Shown here in pieces: positions 33,778 to 43,178 of a DNA stretch of 64,000 nt (positions within the stretch are counted from its first letter, which is position 1; the number at the start of each line of letters is the position of its first letter). A model generated the notes under the pieces. It saw only the letters and a list, made by a program, of their open reading frames with translations. It was not told the origin of the DNA and did not search any database. The DNA comes from Phytohabitans suffuscus (GTDB lineage: Bacteria > Actinomycetota > Actinomycetes > Mycobacteriales > Micromonosporaceae). Location: contig NZ_AP022871.1 in the NCBI RefSeq assembly GCF_011764565.1, positions 4,278,320-4,342,319 of the forward strand, read 5' to 3'. A program made the position numbers and the translations under genes.

Positions 33778-36091
33778 GTGGACGAAACAGGGCAACCCGG
33801 TGGCGTCACGCCGGGAGGTAACGGCAACGGCGCAGGTCCGCACGGAGAGCGTGCCGACCGCGGCGGCAAGGCTGACGGCGCTGGTCAGGCCCGGCTCAAC
33901 GGCTGGGCGGCGGCCGACGCCGTGTGGTCGAACGCTGGCGCCGCGCTGGAGCCCGCCCCCGAGCCCACCTGGCGCGGGCCGTCCGACGGCGGGACCGGGC
34001 ACGGCTGGGCCGACGCCCCGCGCTACGCCGACCTGCTCGCCCCGCTCAGCCCCGCCCCCAGCAGCAGCCACCGCGGCAGAGCCACCCCGCCCACCCCGGG
34101 CTCAACGGCGCCGACTCCACACCGCTCGCGCTGCGGGTGCCGGCCAGCGCCCCGCCGTACCCGTACGAGGGTGACCTCGAAGACGCCGCCCGGGTCTCCG
34201 GCCTCTCCGAGGTCACTCCGGTCCCACCGATCGCGGTCGACCGCACCGTCCCACCGGTCCAGTCCGCGCTCCCGCAGGACGGCCCCCGCCACGGCTCCGA
34301 GGCGGCCCGCCACGGTGCCGAAGAGGCTCGACACGGCGCTGACGAGGCCCGGCGGGGGTCGAGGCCCTGCCCAGCCGCCGGCCCGCGCCGCTACGGGAAA
34401 GTGCCGGTCCCGGCCAGGCGCAGAGCGTGTCGCCGGTCGCCCCGCCCCGGCCCTCCTTCGGCCCGGCCACCCTCCGGTCCCAGTCCGCCCCGATGAGTTC
34501 CCAGTCCGCCCCGATGGGCTCCCAACCTGCGCCGATGGGCTCCCAGTCCGCCCCGGTGAGCTCCCAGGCCGCCGCGCCGATGAGTGCACCGCCCGCCACG
34601 TCGACGGGCGCTCAGGCCGCCGCTGCCGCGATGGGCGCTCAGGCCAGCCCGATGAGTCCGCAGGCCGCCCCGATGACGCCGCAGCAGTGGCGCGAGGCGC
34701 GCGACGCGGGCCGCGACACGGGCAAGGGCGCGACCGCCGCCGACCCGCCGCCCGGGTTCCGGCCCCAGCCGCAGTACGAGCGGCCCGGCTACGACACCTC
34801 CCTCTACGAGCGGCCCGTGTCGCCGCCGGCGCCGTCCCGCCCGGCGCCCCAGGCCCGGCCGGTCTCCCCGGCGCCGGCCCGCCAGGCCGCCACCTGGGCG
34901 CAGGAGTGGCCGCAGCCGGAGCGGGCGCCCGAGCCGCCGGTCGAGCCGCGCGTGCCGGGGCGCCCCACCGACCTGGCGAGCGACCAGCGGGCCAGCGCGC
35001 CGCCGACCGTACCGCCCGTGGCGCCGGCACCGCCGGCACCGAGCCAGGCCGCGACGAGCCAGGTCGCACCGCCACCACCCGCGCGAACACCGGAGCCGGA
35101 CGCGCTCCCGCAGCGGGTGCCGGCCCAGCCGGACGTGCCCACAGTCCCGGAGCCGCCCGCCGAGCCCCCCGCTGACGGACCTGACCTCACCCGGATCTGG
35201 AGCCACTTGCGCCGCGACGACGCACCACCGCGGGAGCGCCCAGAGGGCTTCGACGTCCAGGCGATCCTGGGAGCGGTGCGCGGTGTGGAGGGTGTCCGGG
35301 ACGCCTCGCTCCGCACGACGCAGGCCGGGGCACACAGCCTCCGCCTCGACCTCGCCGACGGTGCCGACCCGGCCGAGGTCAGCCGCATCGTCGCCCGACT
35401 GCTCCAGGACCGGATGGGTCTCGCCGCCGCCCCCAAGGAGCCGTCCGCCGCGGGTGAGCCCGGCACGGTCACCCGCGCCCGCACCGAGCCCACGGCCACC
35501 GGCACGTTCCCGGCGCCGGCCGGCTCATACCTGCCCGGCCACCCGGGCGGCCAGGTCGTCGAGCAGCGGCGGCCGGCCCCCGAGACGCCGCGCCGTCGGG
35601 CCCGCCGGGCGCGTGAGGAGAGCCCGTTGGGTCAGAGCGCTCCCGTCGAGCCCGTGTCGCCGCGACCGATGCCGGCGGGCAAGCCCGGCCCGCGCATAGT
35701 GATCGACGAGGTGCAGGTCAGCACGTTCGGGCTGGACGCCACCGTCGAGGTCAAGCTGGCGGCCGACGAGCGGAAGGCCATCGGGCGGGCCAACGGTCCG
35801 GCCGTCGACGCGTACGTGCTGCGCCTCTGCGCGGAGGCCGGCGCGGCCGCGGTCGACGACCTGCTGAGCACCGCCGAGCAGGTGGGCGACCGGGGCAAGT
35901 GCTTCGTCGAGCACGCGGCCGCGGTGCCGTTCGGCAGCTGCGAGGTCGCCGTCGTCGTGGTGCTGCTGGTCTGCGGCGGCTGGGTCGAGCAGCTCGCCGG
36001 CTCGGCGCTCGTGGCCGGCGACCCGCGCCAAGCTGTCGTACGTGCGACACTCAACGCGGTAAATCGCCGTTTGGAGGCATTGCTCGCGTAA
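33778..36091 (+). CDS. Large Pro/Ala-rich protein with conserved C-terminal domain, unknown (two frame breaks)
   Basis: About 771 residues if two missing bases are restored, at C-run 34055-34059 and G-run 34354-34358. Both breaks shift the frame in the same direction. Frame 1 opens (GTG) VDETGQPGGVTPGGNGNGAG; frame 2 carries PPYPYEGDLEDAARVSGLSE; frame 3 runs to the stop. Low-complexity segments dominate, including heptad-like SQSAPMG repeats (34490-34580) and long Pro-rich stretches. Two ordered regions are seen: FDVQAILGAVRGVEGVRDAS and following (about 35250-35430), and a C-terminal domain from IVIDEVQVSTFGLDATVEVK to VNRRLEALLA. TAGCCT near 33749 and GAGGAG near 33766 mark the promoter and ribosome site. 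Function not recognised. Confidence 0.65.
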
Positions 36092-36131
36092 GGCGCGGCA
36101 TCATCCGTCACATGCGGGGCATCATTGATCG

Positions 36132-37157
36132 ATGAAGCGCGCGCTGCTCGGAGCGGATGACCTCTTCCCGGCCGACCGGGAGTCGACGCACTGGCCGGGC
36201 CGGTTCGAGATGCTCGATGGCTCCCGCGTGTTCGTGCGTGACACGCCCGCCGTCGCGCCGGGTGCCGAGCCCGCGCTGTTCGTGCACGGCCTCGGCGGCT
36301 CCTCGACAAACTGGACCGACCTCGCCGGGCTGCTCGCCGGCCGGCTCGACGGGCAGGCGATCGACCTGCCCGGGTTCGGCCGCAGCGAGCCGGCCCGCAG
36401 CTACTCGCTCGCCGCCTTCGCCGACCGGGTGATCCGGTGGATCGAGCACTCCGGCCGCGGGCCGGTGCACCTGTTCGGAAACTCGCTGGGCGGGGCGATC
36501 TCGGTGCGGGTCGCCGGCACCCGCCCCGACCTCGTGCGCACGCTGACGCTCGTCTCACCGGCGATGCCCTTCCTCGACCCGCGGCGCTCCACGCAGAGCC
36601 GGGTGCTGCCGCTGCTCGCCATCCCGCGCGGTGAGTGGCTCGCGATGCGCTTCCTGGCCCGGATCACGCCGGAGGAGATGGCCAACCAGATCATCACCAC
36701 CTGCTTCGCCGACCCGGCGCGGGTGAGCGAGCGGCGCCGGCGGGAGGCGATCGAGGAGATCCGCATCCGGTACGAGCTCGACCACTACGTGCCGGCCTAC
36801 CTCGGCTCGCTGCGCGGTCTGGTCTCCAGCTTCCTGCGGGCGTACCTGCCGGGCTCCGGCTCGCTCTGGCGCATCGCGTCCCGGATCACCGCGCCCACCC
36901 TCGTGATCGGCGGCCGCCAGGACCAGCTCGTCGACATCCGCGTGGCGCCGGCCGTGGCCCGCGCCATCCCGGACAGCCGGCTGCTGATCCTCGACCAGGT
37001 GGGGCACGTGGCGCAGATGGAGGTGCCACGGGTGGTGGCCCGGGCCGCGGTCGCGGTGCTCGACGAGCTGCGCGTTCCTCCCGCCGCCCGCCCGCCGCGG
37101 GTTCGCCGGGTGAGCGGGGTGGGCCAGCACGGCTCCGCCCGGGTCGCGCCGGCGTGA
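36132..37157 (+). CDS. Alpha/beta hydrolase
   Basis: 341 residues. Oxyanion region LFVHGLGGSSTNW, nucleophile elbow HLFGNSLGGAISV (Ser), catalytic Asp in IGGRQDQLVDIRVA, and catalytic His in LDQVGHVAQMEVPR. A cap domain lies about 140-250. Substrate not determinable. The C-terminal 25 residues are a basic, Pro-rich tail. The stop is overlapped by the next gene (GTGA at 37154-37157), so they are co-translated. Confidence 0.9.
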   Translation: MKRALLGADDLFPADRESTHWPGRFEMLDGSRVFVRDTPAVAPGAEPALFVHGLGGSSTNWTDLAGLLAGRLDGQAIDLPGFGRSEPARSYSLAAFADRVIRWIEHSGRGPVHLFGNSLGGAISVRVAGTRPDLVRTLTLVSPAMPFLDPRRSTQSRVLPLLAIPRGEWLAMRFLARITPEEMANQIITTCFADPARVSERRRREAIEEIRIRYELDHYVPAYLGSLRGLVSSFLRAYLPGSGSLWRIASRITAPTLVIGGRQDQLVDIRVAPAVARAIPDSRLLILDQVGHVAQMEVPRVVARAAVAVLDELRVPPAARPPRVRRVSGVGQHGSARVAPA

Positions 37158-37969
37158 GCCGCGCCCTCGGCGTGGTCGCCGGGGCCGCCGTGCTGGCGGG
37201 TCTCGCGCTGGTGGGGTTCGGGGTGGTCCCGGTCGGCTTCTCGCAGTCCGCGCCGGCGCCGTCACCGGCCCCCGAGACCCTGGCCGCGTCGCTGCCGCCG
37301 TCGCCGTCCGCGTCGCCGCCGGCCACGCCCTCACCGCCGGCCTCACCCCGGCCGGCGCCGCCGGTGCTGCGGCACTCCGGGCCGGTGCCGACCAAGGGGA
37401 CCGGCAGCTTCGAGTCCGCGACGACGAACGGCCCGGTCCGCGGGCGCTCCGGCAAGCTTCTGCGGTACCGCGTGGCGGTGGAACAGGGCTCGGGGGAAGA
37501 GGTCGAGGAGTTCGCGGCCGCGGTGGACGGGGCGCTCGGCCACGCGCGGAGCTGGACCGCCGGCGGGCTGCGCCTGCAGCGGGTGGCGCGCGGCGTGCCG
37601 TTCGACTTCACGGTTTACCTGGCCACCCGCGAGACGGCCGGGCGCAGGTGCGGGGCGGGCGGGGTCAACATCACGGTGCGCGGCCGGCCGTACACCTCCT
37701 GCCGGATCGGCGGCGGCGTGATCATCAACCTGGACCGGTGGCGGCTCTCCGTCGACCACTTCGTGGCGGCCAAGGTGCCGCTGTCGGTGTACCGCGACTA
37801 CGTGGTCAACCACGAGGTCGGGCACCAGCTGGGGCACCGGCACGAGCTGTGTCCCGGGCGGGGGAGGCCGGCGCCGGTGATGATGCAGCAGACTCTCGAC
37901 CTCAAGGGGTGCGAGGCTAACCCCTGGCCCTTCGTGAACGGTCGCCGCTACGCCGGCCCATTGAAGTAA
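37154..37969 (+). CDS. DUF3152 secreted zinc-metalloprotease-like protein (1)
   Basis: 271 residues. N-terminal membrane/signal segment (LGVVAGAAVLAGLALVGFGV), a Ser/Pro-rich stalk (PSPSASPPATPSPPASPRPA), then DUF3152. The domain holds GTGSFESA, YRVAVEQGSGEEVEEF, FTVYLATRETAGRRC and the motif NHEVGHQLGHRHELCPG, which fits a HExxH-like zinc site (HEVGH) with a further His. It ends MQQTLDLKGCEANPWPF. Predicted outer-surface protease, unproven. Its neighbour at 38056 is a paralogue. Confidence 0.88.
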   Translation: MSRALGVVAGAAVLAGLALVGFGVVPVGFSQSAPAPSPAPETLAASLPPSPSASPPATPSPPASPRPAPPVLRHSGPVPTKGTGSFESATTNGPVRGRSGKLLRYRVAVEQGSGEEVEEFAAAVDGALGHARSWTAGGLRLQRVARGVPFDFTVYLATRETAGRRCGAGGVNITVRGRPYTSCRIGGGVIINLDRWRLSVDHFVAAKVPLSVYRDYVVNHEVGHQLGHRHELCPGRGRPAPVMMQQTLDLKGCEANPWPFVNGRRYAGPLK

Positions 37970-38055
37970 CTCTTCCGGAAAAGATCACATAAATCCGGAC
38001 AAGACGGCGTGCCTCCGTCCAATCTTCGCATGATCGCTGGCACGCTGTGTGGACC

Positions 38056-39018
38056 ATGACGCGTGCACCTCGTGCCCCCGCTCCACGCGCCTCCTCGCCC
38101 CGCCGGGGGCGGCCGGAGGCCGGGGCGGCCGCGCGGCGACCCGCTGTCGAGGAGCGGATGCGGCACCGGCGGCGGCGTACCGCCCTTCTGGTGCTCCTGC
38201 TCGCCGGCACCGGCCTCGTGGTGGTCGACGCGGCCCGCGACCGCCCCGAGCTCGTACCGTCGGCGGCACCCGAGGCGTCGCCCACCGCCGCGGCGACCGT
38301 GCCACCCGCACCCGCGCCGACCACCGCGCGGCCCTCGCCCTCGCGCTCACCCTCCCGGACGCCCACCCCGCCCGCCACCTCCGCCGCCGCGCCCTCGCCC
38401 ACGCCTTCCGCGTCGCCGCTGGCGACCCGAGGGGTGGCGGCGGTGAAGTACCCGGAGCGCGGGCGCGGATCGTTCACCGAGGTCGCGACCGGTGGGCCGG
38501 CGCTCGGCACGGCCGGCACGCTGCGCCGCTTCCGGGTCGCGGTCGAGGACGGCACCGGGCAGGACGCCACCGCGTTCGCCGCCGAGGTGGACGCGATCCT
38601 CGGCGACCCGCGCAGCTGGGTGGCGGCGAAGCGCTTCCGCCTCCAGCGGGTGCCGAAGGGCGCCGCCGCCGAGTTCACGATCTACCTGGCCACGCCGGCC
38701 ACCTCCGAGCGGATGTGCGCGCTGGGCGGGCTGGACACCGAGAAGTACACCTCGTGCCGCCTCCCCGGCCAGGTCATCATCAACCTCGCCCGCTGGCTCA
38801 CCGCCGTACCCGACTACGGCGCACCGGTCTCGACCTACCGGGCGTACGCGGTCAACCACGAGGTGGGACACCAGCTCGGCCAGGGCCACGAAGCCTGCCC
38901 GGCGCCCGGCGAGCCCGCGCCGGTGATGCAGCAGCAGACGCTCGGGCTGAAGGCGTGCCTGGCGTACGCGTGGCCCTACCTGGCCGGGCGCAGGTATTCG
39001 GGCCCGGCTATCCCCTGA
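38056..39018 (+). CDS. DUF3152 secreted zinc-metalloprotease-like protein (2)
   Basis: 320 residues. Basic N-terminus, membrane helix (TALLVLLLAGTGLVVVDAA), long Ser/Pro/Thr stalk, then DUF3152 with GRGSFTEVATGGPALGTAGT, FTIYLATPATSERMC, NHEVGHQLGQGHEACPAPGE and MQQQTLGLKACLAYAWPYLA. It shares the order of motifs with the gene before it, so this is a tandem duplication with divergent stalks. ATG 38056 chosen; GTG 38047 and ATG 38158 are alternatives. The interval 37970-38055 shows no clear terminator. Confidence 0.88.
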   Translation: MTRAPRAPAPRASSPRRGRPEAGAAARRPAVEERMRHRRRRTALLVLLLAGTGLVVVDAARDRPELVPSAAPEASPTAAATVPPAPAPTTARPSPSRSPSRTPTPPATSAAAPSPTPSASPLATRGVAAVKYPERGRGSFTEVATGGPALGTAGTLRRFRVAVEDGTGQDATAFAAEVDAILGDPRSWVAAKRFRLQRVPKGAAAEFTIYLATPATSERMCALGGLDTEKYTSCRLPGQVIINLARWLTAVPDYGAPVSTYRAYAVNHEVGHQLGQGHEACPAPGEPAPVMQQQTLGLKACLAYAWPYLAGRRYSGPAIP

Positions 39019-39138
39019 CAGCTCGGATATTCCCTGATCCCGCGTTCTGGGCCGTGGGCCACGTCATTGCCCCGTCCCGTCACCAGCGAGCAACAATGGT
39101 GCGGTTAGCGCTCTCTCTTAACCTTCGGGGAGTCCATC

Positions 39139-40320
39139 GTGTCGCTGCCCCCGCTCGTCGAGCCCGCCGCCGAGCTGTCCGTCGACGAGATCCGCCGCTA
39201 CTCCCGTCACCTGATCATCCCGGACGTCGCGATGGACGGGCAAAAGCGGCTGAAAAACGCGAAGGTGCTGTGTGTGGGCGCCGGTGGCCTCGGCTCGCCC
39301 GCACTGATGTACCTGGCCGCGGCCGGGGTGGGCACGCTGGGCATCATCGACTTCGACACCGTCGACGAGTCCAACCTGCAGCGCCAGATCATCCACGGCC
39401 AGTCGGACGTCGGCCGCCCCAAGGCGGAGTCGGCGGCCGATTCGGTGCGCGAGATCAACCCGTACGTCAACGTGGTCATCCACAACACGTCCCTCGACCG
39501 GGAGAACGTGCGGGAGATCTTCTCCCAGTACGACCTGATCGTGGACGGCACCGACAACTTCGCCACCCGCTACATGGTCAACGACGCGGCCGTGCTGCTC
39601 GGCAAGCCGTACGTGTGGGGCTCGATCTACCGCTTCGACGGTCAGGCCTCGGTCTTCTGGGCCGAGCACGGCCCCTGCTACCGCTGCCTCTACCCGGAGC
39701 CCCCGCCGCCCGGCATGGTCCCGTCCTGCGCCGAGGGCGGCGTGCTCGGCGTGCTCTGCGCGTCGATCGGCTCGATCCAGGTCACCGAGGCGATCAAGGT
39801 GCTGACCGGGGTCGGCGACCCGCTGGTGGGTGGCCTGATGGTCTACGACGCGCTGGAGATGACCTACCGGAAGATCAAGGTCCGCAAAGACCCCGACTGC
39901 GCGCTCTGCGGCGAGAATCCGACGGTCACCGACCTGCTGGAAGACTACGAGGACTTCTGCGGCGCGGTGTCGGTCGAGGCACAGGAGGCGGTGGTCGACT
40001 CCACGATCACCGCGCGCGAGCTCAAGGACTGGCAGGACTCGGGCAAGGACCTCTTCCTGGTCGACGTGCGCGAGCCCGCCGAGTACGAGATCGTGCGCAT
40101 CCCCGGTGCCACGCTGATCCCCAAGGGCGAGGTCCTGTCCGGCGAGGCGCTGTCCCGCTTCCCGCAGGACCGGCAGATCGTGCTGCACTGCAAGTCGGGT
40201 GTCCGCTCGGCCGAGGCGCTGGCCGCGCTCAAGGCGGCGGGCTTCAAGGACGCGGTGCACGTACAGGGTGGCGTCCTCGCCTGGGTCAAGCAGGTGGACC
40301 CCTCCCTACCGGCCTACTGA
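39139..40320 (+). CDS. moeZ: MoeZ: adenylyltransferase-sulfurtransferase (MoeB-rhodanese)
   Basis: 393 residues. MoeB/ThiF domain about 15-270: VLCVGAGGLGSPALMYLAAA (ATP site), DFDTVDESNLQRQ, VDGTDNFATRYMVND, and zinc cysteines in CYRCLYPEPPPP and CALCGENP. The rhodanese domain (about 295-390) has VDVREPAEYEIVRIPGA and active-site Cys in LHCKSGVRSAEAL. It adenylates and sulfurates small sulfur carriers (MoaD, CysO, ThiS-like) for molybdopterin, cysteine and thiocarboxylate-dependent natural products. GGGGAG near 39129 precedes the GTG by about 6 nt. Confidence 0.96.
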   Translation: MSLPPLVEPAAELSVDEIRRYSRHLIIPDVAMDGQKRLKNAKVLCVGAGGLGSPALMYLAAAGVGTLGIIDFDTVDESNLQRQIIHGQSDVGRPKAESAADSVREINPYVNVVIHNTSLDRENVREIFSQYDLIVDGTDNFATRYMVNDAAVLLGKPYVWGSIYRFDGQASVFWAEHGPCYRCLYPEPPPPGMVPSCAEGGVLGVLCASIGSIQVTEAIKVLTGVGDPLVGGLMVYDALEMTYRKIKVRKDPDCALCGENPTVTDLLEDYEDFCGAVSVEAQEAVVDSTITARELKDWQDSGKDLFLVDVREPAEYEIVRIPGATLIPKGEVLSGEALSRFPQDRQIVLHCKSGVRSAEALAALKAAGFKDAVHVQGGVLAWVKQVDPSLPAY

Positions 40321-40369
40321 CCTGGGGTCTTAGGGCTGTCCTACCGAGGTGTGACCGCAAGACCGCCGG

Positions 40370-40375
40370 TAGGGT
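40370..40375 (+). promoter_or_regulatory. Putative -10 hexamer TAGGGT (leaderless gene)
   Basis: TAGGGT, 7 nt before the GTG at 40383. Confidence 0.5.
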
Positions 40376-40382
40376 TTCGCCC

Positions 40383-41180
40383 GTGGTCGACATGGACGGC
40401 GCGATCGGGTTCGTGGTGGCCCACGGGGATTCCGTGGATCGCGCCCGCCTGTCGTTCCTGCGCACCGGTGCCGGCCCGACAGAAGACATCCTCACCACCG
40501 CGGAGATCGGCCAGTCGCCCGACGGCGGCTGGCCGGCCAGGTGGGGAGCCGAGGTCGCGTCGATCGACGCCACCTGCTTCCGCCTGGCCGAGCTCGACGA
40601 CCTGGGCGCGCTCGACCGCCAGGCGGCGCGGCGCGCGCTGGCGTGGCTGGCCAGCCGCCAGCACGACGGCATGTGGGAGGAAGACGACTCGCTGGCCGCC
40701 GAGGCCCCGCCGTGGGCCAAGCCCGGCGACCCCGAGGCCAGGCTCTACGTGACCACCAACGCCGCGTTCTGGCTGACCGTCTCCGACCTGGACGCGGGCT
40801 GGGGCGGCGGCCGGTACGGCGCCCTGCTGCGACCGGCCGCGCAGGCCATCGCGGCGCACATCGGCGCGGACGGCTCGTGGAAGTCCTTCCTGGTCAGCGC
40901 CTGGCTGAGCGCCGCGGTGCTGCACCGGCAGGACATGTTCTACGAGTCCGCCCGCATCCAGATCATGCTCGGCGACCGCCTCAGCCAGATGAGCCCGGCC
41001 GACGTGGCCTCGATGGCGTCCGCGCTGCGGCGTGTCGGGGTGGCGGTGGACGAGTGGCTGCTGACCGCGGCCCGGCGGCGGCTCGCGGAGACCCAGCGCA
41101 GCGACGGCGGCTGGACCAGCGACGACGGCGCGGCCTTCGACGTCCACACGACCCTCGCCGCCATCCGCGCCACCCGCTAG
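40383..41180 (+). CDS. Prenyltransferase/squalene-cyclase-like alpha-toroid protein
   Basis: 265 residues. Four QW-like repeats characteristic of alpha/alpha-toroid proteins: GQSPDGGWPARWGAEVA, RQHDGMWEEDD, GADGSWKSFLV and TQRSDGGWTSDDGAAF. The DXDD or aspartate-rich catalytic motifs of cyclases are not evident, and the protein is less than half the size of squalene-hopene cyclase, so catalysis is doubtful. It is next to moeZ in many actinomycetes. The GTG start agrees with the leaderless -10; ATG 40392 is an alternative. Stop is 9 bp from the convergent nuoB stop. Confidence 0.8.
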   Translation: MVDMDGAIGFVVAHGDSVDRARLSFLRTGAGPTEDILTTAEIGQSPDGGWPARWGAEVASIDATCFRLAELDDLGALDRQAARRALAWLASRQHDGMWEEDDSLAAEAPPWAKPGDPEARLYVTTNAAFWLTVSDLDAGWGGGRYGALLRPAAQAIAAHIGADGSWKSFLVSAWLSAAVLHRQDMFYESARIQIMLGDRLSQMSPADVASMASALRRVGVAVDEWLLTAARRRLAETQRSDGGWTSDDGAAFDVHTTLAAIRATR

Positions 41181-41189
41181 CCCGCCGGG

Positions 41190-41744
41190 TCAGTCGGGCC
41201 GGTGTGACTGCGGCGCCGTGACCAGCGGCGCGGTCAGCGCCTCGGCGTCCGCAGCGGCGAGCGGGTCGGGCCGGGCCACGCCGCCGATGCCGGACCGCTC
41301 GCCGGCGATCTTCTCCTGCAGGCGGAGGATGCCGTGCAGCAGCGCCTCGGGGCGGGGCGGGCAGCCGGGCACGTAGACGTCGACCGGGATGATCTGGTCG
41401 ACGCCCTTCGTCACCGAGTAGGAGTCCCAGTACGGGCCGCCGCAGTTGGAGCAGGCGCCGAACGAGATGACGTACTTGGGCTCGGGCATCTGGTCGTAGA
41501 GGCGCTTGATCGCGGGCGCCATCTTGTCGGTCACGGTGCCGGAGACGACCATGAGGTCGGCTTGGCGGGGGCCGTGCGCGAACGGGATCACGCCGAGCCG
41601 GATGAAGTCGTGCCGGCCCATGCTGGTGGCGATGAACTCGATGGCGCAGCAGGCCAGGCCGAAGTTGAAGACCCACAGCGAGTAGCGCCGGCCCCAGTTG
41701 AGCACGAACCGGATCGGCTCGCCGAGCACTCCTGGCAACTGCAC
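41190..41744 (-). CDS. nuoB: NADH-quinone oxidoreductase subunit B, detached from the nuo cluster
   Basis: 184 residues from GTG 41744 (QLPGVLGEPIRFVLNWGRRY). All four ligands of cluster N2 are present: FGLACCAIEF (two adjacent Cys), FGACSNCGGPYWD and YVPGCPPRPEALL. The C-terminal extension after LQEKIAGE is short and Ala-rich. It lies 14 kb from nuoC on the opposite strand, with no nuoA or nuoD beside it. It resembles the second NuoB of actinomycetes with two nuo loci. The start is set by comparison with the family; a longer reading from 41777 adds 11 atypical residues. Confidence 0.93.
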   Translation of the reverse strand: MQLPGVLGEPIRFVLNWGRRYSLWVFNFGLACCAIEFIATSMGRHDFIRLGVIPFAHGPRQADLMVVSGTVTDKMAPAIKRLYDQMPEPKYVISFGACSNCGGPYWDSYSVTKGVDQIIPVDVYVPGCPPRPEALLHGILRLQEKIAGERSGIGGVARPDPLAAADAEALTAPLVTAPQSHRPD

Positions 41745-41783
41745 GGCACAAGTCAACCACAGGCGGCGACCCGCCAAGAAGGC

Positions 41784-43178
41784 TCAGAGCGTGGGGCGCT
41801 GCAGGTGGCCGAGGAAGTCGACCAGCAGCGCCTCGCGCATGTGCGGCGGCGTGGCGTTGAGCAGCGCGTTGACCGGCGCCATCCGCTCGGGCAGCCCTTC
41901 GCCGAAGCCGAGCGCGGCGAGCAGCTCGGGCAGCGGGCGGTCCAGCGGGACCTCCGGCAGGGCGAGCGGGCCGGCCGCACGGGCCGCCTCCGCCGCGGCC
42001 GCCAGGTCGGGGGCGAACTCGGCCACCCGGGGCGCCACCGAGGCGGTCACGCTGAGGTGGATGCTGGCCGGCAGCTCGCCGTACGCGAACTGGGGCTGGG
42101 TGTGCCACCCCCGCGCGGCCAGCTCGTCGGCGAGCGTGAAGACGTCGAACCCCTCGGCGGTGAAGCAGACCACGGTGGACTCCGGCGGCGCGACGAGGCG
42201 CAGTCCGTCCACCGCGGACACGGCGGCGGCCAGCTCCCGCACCGCTTCGAGCGTGCGCGACGCGAGCGCGAGGTAGCCGTTGTCGCCGATGTGGCGCAGC
42301 ACCGCGTACGCGGCGGCGATCGGGCCGCCCGAGCGGGTCGACGAGATCACCGGGTTGACCATCGAGTAGCCGGGCCACCCGGCGTACGCGAAGTACTGCG
42401 GCCGCCGCAGGTCGGCGTCCCGGTGCAGCAGCACGGACACGCCCTTCGGGGTGTACGCGTACTTGTGCAGGTCGACCGAGATCGACGTGACCCCGGGCAC
42501 CGAGAGGTCGAACGCCGGCACCTCCACGCCGAGCCGCCGCAGGTAGGGCAGCGTCCACCCGCCGAAGCAGGCGTCGACGTGGCACCGCACCCCGGCCGCC
42601 GCGGCCACGGCCGCGATCTCCGCCACCGGGTCCACGACGCCGTGCGCGTACGAGGGCGCCGAGCAGGCCACCAGCACCGTGTCGGGCCCGATCGCCGCGG
42701 CCACGTCGGCCGCCGCCGGGCGCAGGGTCCGCGGCGACACGGGTACGAGGTCGAGCGCCACGCCCAGGTAGTCCGCCGCCTTCGCGAACGCGGCGTGCCC
42801 GGTCACCGGCACGACGAGCCGCGGCCGGGCGACGTCCGGTGCCCCGTCGCGGGCCGCCTTGACCGCCAGCATCAGCGACTCGGTGCCGCCGCTGGTCACG
42901 TTGCCGACGACGCCCGGACCGCCGCCCAGAAGCGACGCGGCGGCGCCGACCAGCGCGTTCTCCATCGCCAGCAGGGACGGGAACGCGGTCGGGTCGAGCC
43001 CGTTGACGTGCGCGGAGAGGGCGTACGCGGACATCGCCAGGTCGTCGAGCCCGTCGAGGCCGGGGTCGTAGACGTACGCGAAGAGGCGCCCGCCGTGGGT
43101 GGGGCGGTCGGCCGAGCGCAGCGCCCGGATCTCGTCCAGCACCTGCTCAGCCGGCAGGCCGTCCTTCGGCAACGACAT
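41784..43178 (-). CDS. PLP-dependent decarboxylase/aldolase (sphingosine-1-phosphate lyase-like)
   Basis: 464 residues. Group II decarboxylase fold: NVTSGGTESLMLAVKAARDG (phosphate-binding), YAHGVVDPVAEIAAVA, CHVDACFGGWTLPY (Asp on pyridine N) and SISVDLHKYAYTPKGVSVLL (Schiff-base Lys). Segment GWPGYSMVNPVISSTRSGGP is typical of sphingosine-phosphate lyase-like enzymes. The physiological substrate in actinomycetes is unknown. It overlaps the end of the MFS gene by 32 bp and is co-transcribed with it. Confidence 0.88.
   Translation of the reverse strand: MSLPKDGLPAEQVLDEIRALRSADRPTHGGRLFAYVYDPGLDGLDDLAMSAYALSAHVNGLDPTAFPSLLAMENALVGAAASLLGGGPGVVGNVTSGGTESLMLAVKAARDGAPDVARPRLVVPVTGHAAFAKAADYLGVALDLVPVSPRTLRPAAADVAAAIGPDTVLVACSAPSYAHGVVDPVAEIAAVAAAAGVRCHVDACFGGWTLPYLRRLGVEVPAFDLSVPGVTSISVDLHKYAYTPKGVSVLLHRDADLRRPQYFAYAGWPGYSMVNPVISSTRSGGPIAAAYAVLRHIGDNGYLALASRTLEAVRELAAAVSAVDGLRLVAPPESTVVCFTAEGFDVFTLADELAARGWHTQPQFAYGELPASIHLSVTASVAPRVAEFAPDLAAAAEAARAAGPLALPEVPLDRPLPELLAALGFGEGLPERMAPVNALLNATPPHMREALLVDFLGHLQRPTL

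Noticed and set aside
40383..41180. Squalene-hopene or terpene cyclase
   Set aside because: QW-like repeats are present but the protein is too short and lacks a visible DXDD or aspartate-rich catalytic motif; no terpene genes are nearby.
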